Positions 7,373 through 14,102 are shown, counted from the first letter of the stretch. The stretch is 22,062 nucleotides of DNA from Spirochaetia bacterium (GCA_025997795.1 BNVB01000042.1:1-22062), one strand, 5' to 3'. Notes: generated by a model from the letters alone, not told the origin. Made by a program: numbers and translations.

Positions 7373-9163
7373 TTATTTGTACAGGGGACCCAGCGCCGAA
7401 CAGGCCCGGTAATCCGCCCCTTCCTTGTCCATGCCAAAGGCATTCCAGTAACTGGGCCGGAAGATCTTTTCCTCCGGCACATTGTGCATACTTACGGGGA
7501 TACGCAGTATGGAACAGAGGGCAATAAGATCCGCGCCGATATGCCCGTAGGAGATAGACCCGTGGTTGGCCCCCCAGCTGTTCATTACTTCGTAGGCAGT
7601 TTTAAAGGGGCCCTTACCGGTGGTCCGCGGCGCAAACCAGGTACAGGGCCAGGTATAGTCGGTCCGTTTCCACAATACATCCGAAACATTGTCCGGCAGA
7701 TTTACCGTCCAGCCTTCGGCAATTTGCAAAACCGGGCCTATGCCCTTTACCAGATTAAGGCGGCTCATGGTCACGGGCATTTCCGCCCGGGTAAGAAACC
7801 GGGAAGAAAAACCGCCTCCCCGGAAATAGCCAAAGTCTGCGGCATTCCAGGTAGTAGCGGTTAGACACGCTTTTTGGTCCGCCTCGCTTACTTCCCAGAA
7901 GGGCTTCATTACCCCTTTGCCCCCTTCCTTCATTTCACCGCATGCATCAATACAGGCAGCCCCCGAATTGATAAGGTGGATAATCCCCCCGGATTCTTTT
8001 GCCGCTCCGGTAAGGTCGTAAGCTGCGGCGCGCTTTACCGCTTCGGGGCTCCAGTAGGTACGGACATCGGCAAAAATTTGGGCTGTTCCGGTAAGCAGTT
8101 TGCCAAAGAGCATTCCCACGCCGTTAAGGGTGTCGTTTTCGGTTGCTAAAATATAGGGTTCCCGGGCCCCTTCCCAGTCAAAGGATGTGTTGAGCATCGC
8201 TTCGGGGAAATCGCAGTTAGGATAAAAATCCGTCCACTGGCGCTGGCCCTGAAAGCCCCCGGCAATGGCATTGTGCCCCGCCCGTTCTTCTTCACAGCCT
8301 TCGGGCAGTTTGGGATTACCGTTAAAGAGGTCTTTGATGATACACATCATCTTAACCACAAATTCCCAGGCTTTGTCCTGTTCTTCCCGGGAACGCTGGA
8401 GTTCCGGCGGGTTTTTGTCAAATCCTTCTTTACAGTACTGTTTGGTCCAGGCCAGGGCTTTCTGGTATTCTTTTTCGTCGTAGATGCCTTTTTCCATACG
8501 GCGGATAATTTCCACTTCGTCGACGCTTTCTACCCGCATCCCCAGATATTCTTCAAAGAATTCAGGATTGATGATCGAACCGGCAATACCCATACAGATG
8601 GAACCGATCTGGAGGTAACTTTTACCCCGCATGGTAGCGGCGGCCACTGCGGCCTTGCCAAAGCGGAGCAGTTTTTCTTCCACATCGGCGGGCATCTCCG
8701 TGTCGGCGGCGTTCTGTACATCGTGGCCGTAAATGCCAAAGGCAGGCAGTCCTTTTTGCGCGTGGGCGGCCAATACCGAAGCCAGGTATACCGCGCCGGG
8801 CCGTTCGGTGCCGTTGAAACCCCAGACCCCTTTGATGGTTTGGGGATCCATGTCCATGGTTTCCGATCCGTAACACCAGCAGGGAGTAACGGTAAGGGTG
8901 ATGTCCACTCCTTCCCGGCGGAATTTATCCGCACAGGCCGCCGCTTCCGCCACCCGTCCGATGGTGGTATCGGCAATAACCACCTGGACGCTTTCGCCGT
9001 TGGAATACCGCAGTTTTTTTTCAAAAAGGGCCTTGGCCGCTTTTGCCATATTCATGGTCTGATCTTCCAGGGATTCCCGGACTTTAAGGGGCCCCCGCCG
9101 TCCGTCTATGGTGGGCCTGATGCCGATTTTAGGATACGCTCCTCTATAACGATTTACCGCCAT
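7373..9163 (-). CDS. fucI: L-fucose isomerase
   Basis: A 596-residue cytoplasmic isomerase converting L-fucose to L-fuculose (often also D-arabinose to D-ribulose). It follows the E. coli FucI sequence closely along its whole length: PKIGIRPTIDGRR at the start, TPCWCYGSETMDMDP, WGFNGTERPGAVYLA, GHNAIAGGFQGQRQWTD, and a C-terminus ending DYRACSALGPLYK. Metal and catalytic residues known from the family are present as E342 (ATEND), D366 (FADVRTYWSPEA) and the histidine of GANHG (H534). The usual length is about 590 residues. The ATG has a strong GGAGG upstream and overlaps the end of the lacI-type gene by 20 bases, implying coupled translation. This gene is the firmest evidence that the operon handles fucose. 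Confidence 0.97.
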   Translation of the reverse strand: MAVNRYRGAYPKIGIRPTIDGRRGPLKVRESLEDQTMNMAKAAKALFEKKLRYSNGESVQVVIADTTIGRVAEAAACADKFRREGVDITLTVTPCWCYGSETMDMDPQTIKGVWGFNGTERPGAVYLASVLAAHAQKGLPAFGIYGHDVQNAADTEMPADVEEKLLRFGKAAVAAATMRGKSYLQIGSICMGIAGSIINPEFFEEYLGMRVESVDEVEIIRRMEKGIYDEKEYQKALAWTKQYCKEGFDKNPPELQRSREEQDKAWEFVVKMMCIIKDLFNGNPKLPEGCEEERAGHNAIAGGFQGQRQWTDFYPNCDFPEAMLNTSFDWEGAREPYILATENDTLNGVGMLFGKLLTGTAQIFADVRTYWSPEAVKRAAAYDLTGAAKESGGIIHLINSGAACIDACGEMKEGGKGVMKPFWEVSEADQKACLTATTWNAADFGYFRGGGFSSRFLTRAEMPVTMSRLNLVKGIGPVLQIAEGWTVNLPDNVSDVLWKRTDYTWPCTWFAPRTTGKGPFKTAYEVMNSWGANHGSISYGHIGADLIALCSILRIPVSMHNVPEEKIFRPSYWNAFGMDKEGADYRACSALGPLYK

Positions 9164-10223
9164 GTTTTCCTCCGTTTGTACTATTTACTATAGTTACCGG
9201 AAGCCGGATAATCCGCTCCCCGGTTGTTTCCTCTTTGCCCGATTTCTTTTGCCGGATCTTGTCAACGATCCGCCGGCCTGCCCGGCTGCCCATGCCCACC
9301 GCATCCTGGGAAGCGGTATACCGGCAGGCCGGTAAAAAGGGGGTATACCGGGATTCGTCAAACCCGGCAATTACCGGTTCCGTCAGCCTGGATTCCTGAC
9401 CCCGGGAACCGTTCCCCTTCATATCCAAAAGGCACCGCTCCATACCCAGGTGAACCATAAGGTTCACCGCCACCATGGCCTCCGGCGGGTTCCCCTTTTT
9501 TAGGAGGGTTTTCATCCGCTTGTAGCCGTCTTCAACTTCCATCCCGCCAAGACAAATCCAGGAGGGATCGGGGTTTATCCCCGCTTCCGCCAATGCCCTC
9601 CCATAACCGGAAAGCCGTTCCCGGGCGGCGGAAAGGGTAATCTCCCCGCCCACAAAGGCAATCCGCCTAAAACCATCGGCCAGGAGGGCCCTTGTAAGCC
9701 GGAAGGTTCCATCCTCGTTGTCGGAGGTAACCGCATCCAGGGCGGCGCCTTCCACAAGCCGGTCCACCAGCACCATGGGCATCCCCGTATCCGCCAGGCC
9801 CTGGAGGTGTTCCCCCCGGGAACCGGCGGGAATAACCACCATGCCGTCCACCATACGGTCCGCCAGCATGTAGATCCGCTTTTTTTCTTCCTCTATGGAA
9901 TTGAGGGACGATGCTAGGATCATCGTATACCCCTGGCTGTCCAGTTCCCGTTCAATTCCTTCGGCCACGTCCATAAAAAAGTCGTTGGCCAATTCGGGAA
10001 AAACCACCCCCACTGCCATGGTAGACTGGGTTTTAAGCCCCCGGGCGGTATAATTTACCCGGTACCCCAGCCGTTGTATGGCGGCCATCACCCGCAGCCG
10101 GGTTTTTTCCGCCACCGGCCGGGCCCGTTCCGCTGTTTCCCTTTCGTATACCGCCAGTACCCTGGAAACAGTGGCAGTCGAAACACCCGCCTCGAAGGCC
10201 ACATCCCTGATTGTCGTACCCAT
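9144..10223 (-). CDS. LacI-family transcriptional regulator of the fucose operon
   Basis: A 359-residue repressor-type regulator. An N-terminal LacI helix-turn-helix occupies residues 4-23 (TIRDVAFEAGVSTATVSRVL), followed by a hinge region (RLGYRVNYTARGLKT) and a periplasmic-binding-protein-like effector domain starting at MAVGVVFPELANDFF. Between the helix-turn-helix and the third helix there are about ten extra residues (ERETAERARP) compared with the usual NPEKVSEETR spacing. The gene lies inside the operon between fucU and fucI and overlaps fucI by 20 bases, so it is probably co-transcribed and autoregulated. Two matching operators flank fucU (10291-10304 and 10837-10850). The effector is likely fucose or a fucose metabolite; this is inference. 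Confidence 0.92.
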   Translation of the reverse strand: MGTTIRDVAFEAGVSTATVSRVLAVYERETAERARPVAEKTRLRVMAAIQRLGYRVNYTARGLKTQSTMAVGVVFPELANDFFMDVAEGIERELDSQGYTMILASSLNSIEEEKKRIYMLADRMVDGMVVIPAGSRGEHLQGLADTGMPMVLVDRLVEGAALDAVTSDNEDGTFRLTRALLADGFRRIAFVGGEITLSAARERLSGYGRALAEAGINPDPSWICLGGMEVEDGYKRMKTLLKKGNPPEAMVAVNLMVHLGMERCLLDMKGNGSRGQESRLTEPVIAGFDESRYTPFLPACRYTASQDAVGMGSRAGRRIVDKIRQKKSGKEETTGERIIRLPVTIVNSTNGGKHGGKSL

Positions 10224-10290
10224 ACTTCAAGTTCCAATCGCCCGGGCCAATCGCAAAACCGCAGCTTCTTGATTTCCCAATTCAGGCGGA

Positions 10291-10304
10291 TGTAAACGTT
10301 TACA
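10291..10304. promoter_or_regulatory. Perfect LacI-type operator at the fucU stop codon
   Basis: TGTAAACGTTTACA is a perfect 14-bp palindrome with the central CG typical of LacI-family operators. It covers the fucU stop codon (10300-10302) and lies 67 bases upstream of the lacI-type ATG. No good -35/-10 pair was seen beside it, so it may act as a roadblock or as a looping partner of the site at 10837-10850. Confidence 0.75.
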
Positions 10305-10740
10305 CCTTCCCCAGCGGTATAACTCCCTTTTTAAGGATGATATTGCCGTATTTTACTGTTTCTCCGGTCATAAGCACCGCATAAGCCTTTTTAGTCCGTT
10401 CGTAGAAGGCAAAACGCTCCACCCGTTCTACCGGAGGGGTTCCGGGCCAGCGTTTGTCGATTACCGCTCGGTAAGATTTTTCGACCTCCGGATCCAAAGT
10501 ATCCCCGGCGGCAGCGGCCATCATGGCAAGCGGCTGGGGAACATAGGAATCCAGGTTGATAAGGGCCAAAATTCCCTCCAAAAGGGCGGGAATCCGTATG
10601 CCGTCAGCCCTGACCACACGGGAATTGAAGGTATTTCCGGGAAAAAAGGCATCTGCCAGGACAATTTCGTCCCCATGGCCCATACGGAACAAAACATCCA
10701 GCAATTCTGGACTAATAACAGGATCGATACCAATGAGCAT
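10300..10740 (-). CDS. fucU: L-fucose mutarotase
   Basis: A 146-residue member of the RbsD/FucU family that interconverts alpha and beta anomers of L-fucose, feeding the isomerase. Characteristic stretches are visible: VISPELLDVLFRMGHGDEIVLADAFFP with H22 and D24, AGDTLDPEVEKSYR, RFAFYERTKKAYAVLMTGE and the C-terminal YGNIILKKGV. The match to E. coli FucU is strong from end to end. The start is placed at the ATG at 10740 (MLIGIDPV), preceded by GAGGAG eight bases away. A reading that begins 12 codons earlier passes through a GC-rich hairpin and has no ribosome site, so I rejected it. This is the first gene of the operon, behind a consensus-like promoter. Confidence 0.96.
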   Translation of the reverse strand: MLIGIDPVISPELLDVLFRMGHGDEIVLADAFFPGNTFNSRVVRADGIRIPALLEGILALINLDSYVPQPLAMMAAAAGDTLDPEVEKSYRAVIDKRWPGTPPVERVERFAFYERTKKAYAVLMTGETVKYGNIILKKGVIPLGKV

Positions 10741-10756
10741 ACTAAACTCCTCTAAA

Positions 10757-10774
10757 GGCGGCGGAACCGCCGCC
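10757..10774 (-). promoter_or_regulatory. GC-rich hairpin in the fuc operon 5' leader
   Basis: GGCGGCGGTTCCGCCGCC is a self-complementary block of eight G/C pairs around TT, in an otherwise AT-rich leader. It lies about 20 bases after the predicted transcription start and five bases before the fucU Shine-Dalgarno. It may protect the 5' end or influence ribosome access. Confidence 0.65.
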
Positions 10775-10800
10775 ATATAAATTGAACAGTAACGTGATTT

Positions 10801-10828
10801 ACTATACCACGGATTCAGGATTTGTCAA
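10801..10828 (-). promoter_or_regulatory. Sigma-70 promoter of the fucose operon
   Basis: Reading the minus strand: TTGACA (10823-10828), a 16-base spacer, then TATAGT (10801-10806). The -35 is perfect and the -10 differs from TATAAT by one base. Predicted start is near 10794, giving a leader of about 54 bases before fucU. Confidence 0.8.
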
Positions 10829-10836
10829 GAAAAAAG

Positions 10837-10850
10837 TGCAAACGATTACA
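10837..10850. promoter_or_regulatory. Second candidate LacI-type operator upstream of the fuc promoter
   Basis: TGCAAACGATTACA is an imperfect palindrome (five of seven pairs) sharing the pattern TGYAAWCGWTTRCA with the perfect site at 10291-10304. It lies about eight bases upstream of the -35 box, between the divergent genes. The two sites are 546 bases apart centre to centre, so looping is possible. Confidence 0.55.
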
Positions 10851-10902
10851 TTTTTTTTGGGGAGTTTGGGGAAAAAGGCTGTTTCAAAGAGCAAAAATAC
10901 GG

Positions 10903-10908
10903 TATATT
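10903..10908 (+). promoter_or_regulatory. Candidate -10 element of the PD-(D/E)XK-like gene
   Basis: TATATT lies 18 bases before the ATG at 10926, with AGGAG (10915-10919) between them. The best-placed -35 (TGTTTC, 10880-10885, 17-base spacer) is poor, so the promoter call is tentative. Confidence 0.4.
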
Positions 10909-10925
10909 AAAAACAGGAGATACTC

Positions 10926-11477
10926 ATGGCGGACATAGCTTACCCAAATGGTTTTGATTTCGAGCAGGTTTGGGCCGAGTTAAAGGAAATTCGGGAAATC
11001 CAGAAAGAAACCGACCGCATTGTCAGGGAGAATGCCAAACAGCTTGGAGGCATACACAACCGTTTTGGCGAAATTGTTGAATACATGGTTGCTCCCAATC
11101 TACAGGCGAAATTCAGGGAAATCGGACTGTCCTTTCAGGAAACATCCAAAGATAAAGTGATTATGGATAAGAATGGCAAATTTCTTTTTGAAATTGATAT
11201 TTTGCTGGAAAATGGCGAAAAGGCATTGCTGGTTGAAACGAAAACCAAACCCACTACCGAAGATGTCAATGATCATGTGGAACGCCTTGAAAAGATGCGT
11301 GCCTTGGCTGATGTAAAAAACGACAGTCGGAAGTTTTTGGGGGCTGTTGCGGGGGTGGTCATGACCGAAAATGTAAAAGACTATGCACTAAAAAAGGGCT
11401 TTTATGTGGTTGAGCCTTCGGGAGAAACTTTTTCAATTATCGTGCCGGAAGGCGATTATAAACAAAAAGCATGGTAA
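10926..11477 (+). CDS. Coiled-coil PD-(D/E)XK nuclease-like protein of unknown role
   Basis: A 183-residue protein with two visible parts. Residues about 12-40 are charged and heptad-like (ELKEIREIQKETDRIVREN), suggesting a coiled coil. The rest resembles a PD-(D/E)XK nuclease fold: E52 in the first helix (GEIVEYMVAPNL), D91 in FEIDILLENG, and E104-T105-K106 in LLVETKTK, giving an intact E...D...ExK catalytic set. Similar small coiled-coil plus nuclease-fold proteins, often annotated as DUF3782 or hypothetical, occur in multiple copies in treponemes and cyanobacteria. The start has AGGAG seven bases upstream. It is a single gene, divergent from the fuc operon and convergent with the AAA+ gene. 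Base composition looks more AT-rich than its neighbours. Function is unknown; nuclease activity is only suggested by the motif. Confidence 0.85.
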   Translation: MADIAYPNGFDFEQVWAELKEIREIQKETDRIVRENAKQLGGIHNRFGEIVEYMVAPNLQAKFREIGLSFQETSKDKVIMDKNGKFLFEIDILLENGEKALLVETKTKPTTEDVNDHVERLEKMRALADVKNDSRKFLGAVAGVVMTENVKDYALKKGFYVVEPSGETFSIIVPEGDYKQKAW

Positions 11478-11512
11478 TCGAGCCTGTACTGCGGCGCACA
11501 AAAGGTATTAGG

Positions 11513-12739
11513 TCATCCCCAGTCTTTACGAAGCAAAAAATCCCGCAAATGGACCCCCAGCACTCCCTGTTCTTCGGTTTGCCAGTATTTGTCCAGGGTA
11601 ACCACCATCTTGGGCCAGTGATCCTTAATCGCCAGAAGGGGGGCAAATTCCCGTTCACGGGTTTCGGGGTTTGAAAAGCTTAGACAGACCTGTATATAGA
11701 GCATGCCCGTTCCGTTGGCCTTTTCTGCCACAAAATCCACTTCTTTCTGGTCCTGTTTACCCACATACACATGGTATCCCCGGCGGATAAGCTCCATAAA
11801 GACGATATTTTCCAGAATCCCGCCGATATGTTCCTGCCGCATATCCCGCACGGTATATTGCAGGGAATGATCCGCCAGGTAGTATTTTTCCGTTGTTTCC
11901 AGCAGCCGTTTGCCCTTAAGGTCGTACCTGGGGGCTTTATAGACAATAAAGGCATTTTCAAGATAGCTGATATAGTTGTGGACCGTTTCAAAATCAGCCC
12001 CCCGTTTTTGATTTTTAAGGTAGTCGGCTATCCGTTTTACCGATACGGGGTTTCCTACGTTATCGTATAAAAAGGTAATTATCTTTTCCAAAAGCTGGGT
12101 ATTCCGTATGCCGTTACGCTGGACCACATCCCGGAGTACGGCGGAAGCATGGATATCGGTAACGATCTGCCTTTTTTCCCGCCGGGTAAAACTTGTAACA
12201 CTTAACAGGGGGAAACCTCCGCCTTCTATATATGCATCCAGTTCCTTGTCCGTATCGCCGGAACCCAAGCCGCTCTGGCTTCTAAAATCCACAAATTCAG
12301 CAAAAGAAAGGGTATACAAATGAAAGGAAACATAACGCCCCGCCAGGAGGGTGGCCAGTTCCGAGGAAAGAAGCCGGGAATTCGATCCGGTGATGTAGAT
12401 ATCGGTGTTTTTAAGCCTAAGTGCGTTGACACTCCGCTCCCACTTGTCCACCAATTGTATTTCATCCAAAAAAATAGAGTACCGCTGCTTACCGGTCATT
12501 TTTGAGCTTAAATAGGCGTTAAGTTTCCGGTAGTTAAGCAGGGAATCAAATTCCGCTTCTTCAAAGTTGATATAGATAGTGTGATTCGTATCCGGCGCTT
12601 TTGTTCGTTCTAAAACCGCCTCTTGAAACAAGCGGAGCAGGGTTGATTTTCCACAGCGCCGTATCCCGGTAATAACCTTGATCAGCGGTTTATCAATAAA
12701 TCCCTGTAAGTCATGTATATAGCTGCTGCGCTGTAACAT
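11513..12739 (-). CDS. AAA+ ATPase with DUF4143 domain
   Basis: A 408-residue ATPase of the AAA_14/DUF4143 type. Walker A is GIRRCGKST at 25-33, Walker B is SIFLDE at 88-93 (D92, E93), and ITGSNSRLLSSELATLLAGRY follows as the sensor and arginine region. The C-terminal DUF4143 part has a nuclease-like fold trace, KEVDFVAEKANG then LYIQVC, where the ExK catalytic pair is replaced by QVC, so it is probably non-catalytic. The N-terminus (IDKPLIKVITGIRRCGKS) matches where I expect such proteins to start, supporting the ATG at 12739. The cellular role of the family is not established; it is common in gut bacteria and archaea in many copies. The gene stands alone, ends 35 bases from its convergent neighbour, and has paired palindromes upstream. 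Confidence 0.92.
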   Translation of the reverse strand: MLQRSSYIHDLQGFIDKPLIKVITGIRRCGKSTLLRLFQEAVLERTKAPDTNHTIYINFEEAEFDSLLNYRKLNAYLSSKMTGKQRYSIFLDEIQLVDKWERSVNALRLKNTDIYITGSNSRLLSSELATLLAGRYVSFHLYTLSFAEFVDFRSQSGLGSGDTDKELDAYIEGGGFPLLSVTSFTRREKRQIVTDIHASAVLRDVVQRNGIRNTQLLEKIITFLYDNVGNPVSVKRIADYLKNQKRGADFETVHNYISYLENAFIVYKAPRYDLKGKRLLETTEKYYLADHSLQYTVRDMRQEHIGGILENIVFMELIRRGYHVYVGKQDQKEVDFVAEKANGTGMLYIQVCLSFSNPETREREFAPLLAIKDHWPKMVVTLDKYWQTEEQGVLGVHLRDFLLRKDWG

Positions 12740-12745
12740 ACTTCC

Positions 12746-12774
12746 AGGATACGTTATTTTTGGGAATCCGTCAA
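12746..12774 (-). promoter_or_regulatory. Promoter of the DUF4143 ATPase gene
   Basis: On the minus strand: TTGACG (12769-12774), a 17-base spacer, TATCCT (12746-12751). The -10 ends six bases before the ATG, so the transcript would begin at or next to the start codon and be leaderless. The -35 lies one base from the first of the two palindromes. Confidence 0.65.
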
Positions 12775-12775
12775 G

Positions 12776-12840
12776 TTTACTCGGTTATAACCGAGTAAAT
12801 TGCCTATTTTCGCCTATTTACTCGGTTATAACCGAGTAAA
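12776..12840. repeat. Pair of identical 24-bp perfect palindromes
   Basis: Copies at 12776-12799 and 12817-12840 are each a perfect palindrome with half-site TTTACTCGGTTA and its complement, without a loop. Identity extends two bases further (26-base direct repeat). The 17-base gap carries GCCTATTT, repeated across the edge of copy 2 (12802-12809 and 12812-12819). The repeat distance is 41 bp, about four helical turns. The symmetry without a loop suggests protein binding to DNA more than an RNA hairpin. The pair lies immediately upstream of the ATPase promoter and 10 bases after the prs stop. Confidence 0.9.
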
Positions 12841-12849
12841 TTCTACCGG

Positions 12850-13950
12850 CTAAGCGCTGTTAAACAAGTCCGGGGATTTAAGGTAACGTTCGGCGGTAAA
12901 ATCATCCAGCAGTTTGGCCATGGAAGCGTTACAGGCGATGGTCCGGATAACCTTGGCGGAAAGTTCCGCCGAGGGAACCACCTCCAGGTTGGGAATTTTG
13001 TCCATTTCGGTACAGCAAATTGTATCGGTTACCATGATATGCCGTAAAAGGCCCTCGGAAACAAGCTTGGCAAGCCGTTCCTCGGCGGGGTGGGAAAAAA
13101 CAGGATGTACCGCCATAAGATTAACTTCTGCGGGTTTCATGGGGGCCAGGGCCCGGATAAGGGCTTCTACCGACCCGGCGGTATCTATCATATCATCAAT
13201 AATCCAAAGGACCTTTCCTTCTACCGGTTCGGCGGAAAGGATATTGATACATTCCACGGTATTAACCTTGGCATAATCCCGCTGTTTGTGGGCCACCACC
13301 AGGGGTACCCCAAAGGAATTGGCAAAACGCCGGGCCAGTTTTTCTCCCCCGGCATCAACAGAACAAAAGGCCCAGCTGTTCCGCACGGTGTTCTGTAGAA
13401 CTTCCAGGTCCCGGATATACACATCACAGAGCCGTTCCTTAAGTAAAGTCAGGGCGGGGATGTCGTCGATAACACACCTGGCGGGGTCAATCATCGCCTG
13501 GGATTTATCCGAATGGAGCTGGTAGGTTACAAAGTGCCGGGCCCCAAGGCTGGAAAGGATTTTCAGGTGGGTCCAGAGGCCTACGGAACTGCGCCGGGTG
13601 GTTCTGTCGGACCGGGAAGACGACATATAGGGTTCAAAAATGGTAATCTGCGCCGCTTGTGCCCGTTTAAGGGCGTCAACCGCATGGTAGAGCTCTATTT
13701 TTGCCTCATCAACGGAAAGGCCCGCTTCGTTCCGGGCGCAGTTGGCGAAAAGGAATACGCCTTTTCCCCGGATAGAGGAACGTATCACCACTTCCTTTTC
13801 CCCGTCGGCAAAACGGTCTGTATCAAGCAAATTGATGCCGTCAATGGAAGGAGCAAAGGAAGAAAAACTGGCAAAATTTGTCACCGATTCCGCCACCCTG
13901 GCGGCATAGGCCCTGGCGGTCCTGGTGGCGGTAATGACAAATTCATTCAT
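12850..13950 (-). CDS. prs: Ribose-phosphate pyrophosphokinase (PRPP synthetase), divergent
   Basis: A 366-residue enzyme expected to make 5-phosphoribosyl 1-pyrophosphate from ribose 5-phosphate and ATP for purine, pyrimidine, His and Trp synthesis. The PRPP-binding loop is clear (VLWIIDDMIDTAGSVEAL), and the flexible catalytic loop keeps its Lys and Arg in AHKQRDYAKVN. Other motifs diverge from the usual enzyme: the segment normally like YARQDRK reads SSSRSDRT, and the DLH segment reads YQLHSDKS. It is about 50 residues longer than the usual 315. The start at 13950 (MNEFVITATRT) is chosen because a longer reading begins inside the -10 box. It is monocistronic and divergent from recA. Confidence 0.88.
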   Translation of the reverse strand: MNEFVITATRTARAYAARVAESVTNFASFSSFAPSIDGINLLDTDRFADGEKEVVIRSSIRGKGVFLFANCARNEAGLSVDEAKIELYHAVDALKRAQAAQITIFEPYMSSSRSDRTTRRSSVGLWTHLKILSSLGARHFVTYQLHSDKSQAMIDPARCVIDDIPALTLLKERLCDVYIRDLEVLQNTVRNSWAFCSVDAGGEKLARRFANSFGVPLVVAHKQRDYAKVNTVECINILSAEPVEGKVLWIIDDMIDTAGSVEALIRALAPMKPAEVNLMAVHPVFSHPAEERLAKLVSEGLLRHIMVTDTICCTEMDKIPNLEVVPSAELSAKVIRTIACNASMAKLLDDFTAERYLKSPDLFNSA

Positions 13951-13957
13951 AAAAATG

Positions 13958-13987
13958 AGTATAACACGGAGCATGGACGGGAGACAA
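13958..13987 (-). promoter_or_regulatory. Promoter of prs, predicting a leaderless mRNA
   Basis: On the minus strand: TTGTCT (13982-13987), an 18-base spacer, TATACT (13958-13963). Only seven bases separate the -10 from the ATG at 13950, so transcription would start at or beside the start codon. No Shine-Dalgarno is present, which agrees with this. Confidence 0.55.
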
Positions 13988-14010
13988 GAGAATCGGGAAA
14001 GACGGGTCTA

Positions 14011-14039
14011 TTCACTTTTTTTTAAATATATGCTATTTT
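14011..14039 (+). promoter_or_regulatory. Candidate recA operon promoter
   Basis: TTCACT (14011-14016), a 17-base spacer ending in TGC, then TATTTT (14034-14039) form an extended -10 type promoter in an AT-rich tract. TATACA at 14050-14055 is an alternative -10. I saw no LexA box of the GAAC-N4-GTTC or CTG-N10-CAG type in 13951-14102. Confidence 0.35.
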
Positions 14040-14102
14040 TTTACGGTTATATACAAGCAACAAACAGCTTCTTGCCATACATAAGGAGAGGGGAGGGAAA
14101 GG

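Noticed and set aside
10741..10776. A longer FucU start at 10776.
   Set aside because: It has no ribosome site and would translate the GC hairpin; MLIGIDPV at 10740 has GAGGAG and fits the family length.
11478..11512. A shared bidirectional terminator between the convergent genes.
   Set aside because: The 35-base gap holds no convincing inverted repeat with T tracts.
12776..12840. The paired palindromes as a CRISPR fragment.
   Set aside because: There are only two copies with a 17-base gap, a fully symmetric unit and no cas genes.
12776..12840. The palindromes as a Rho-independent terminator for prs.
   Set aside because: There is no loop, the stem is AT-rich at its base, and no U tract follows on the minus strand.
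13951..14102. A LexA/SOS box upstream of recA.
   Set aside because: No GAAC-N4-GTTC, CTG-N10-CAG or TTTG-N5-CAAA pattern was found by eye; an unfamiliar spirochaete motif cannot be excluded.
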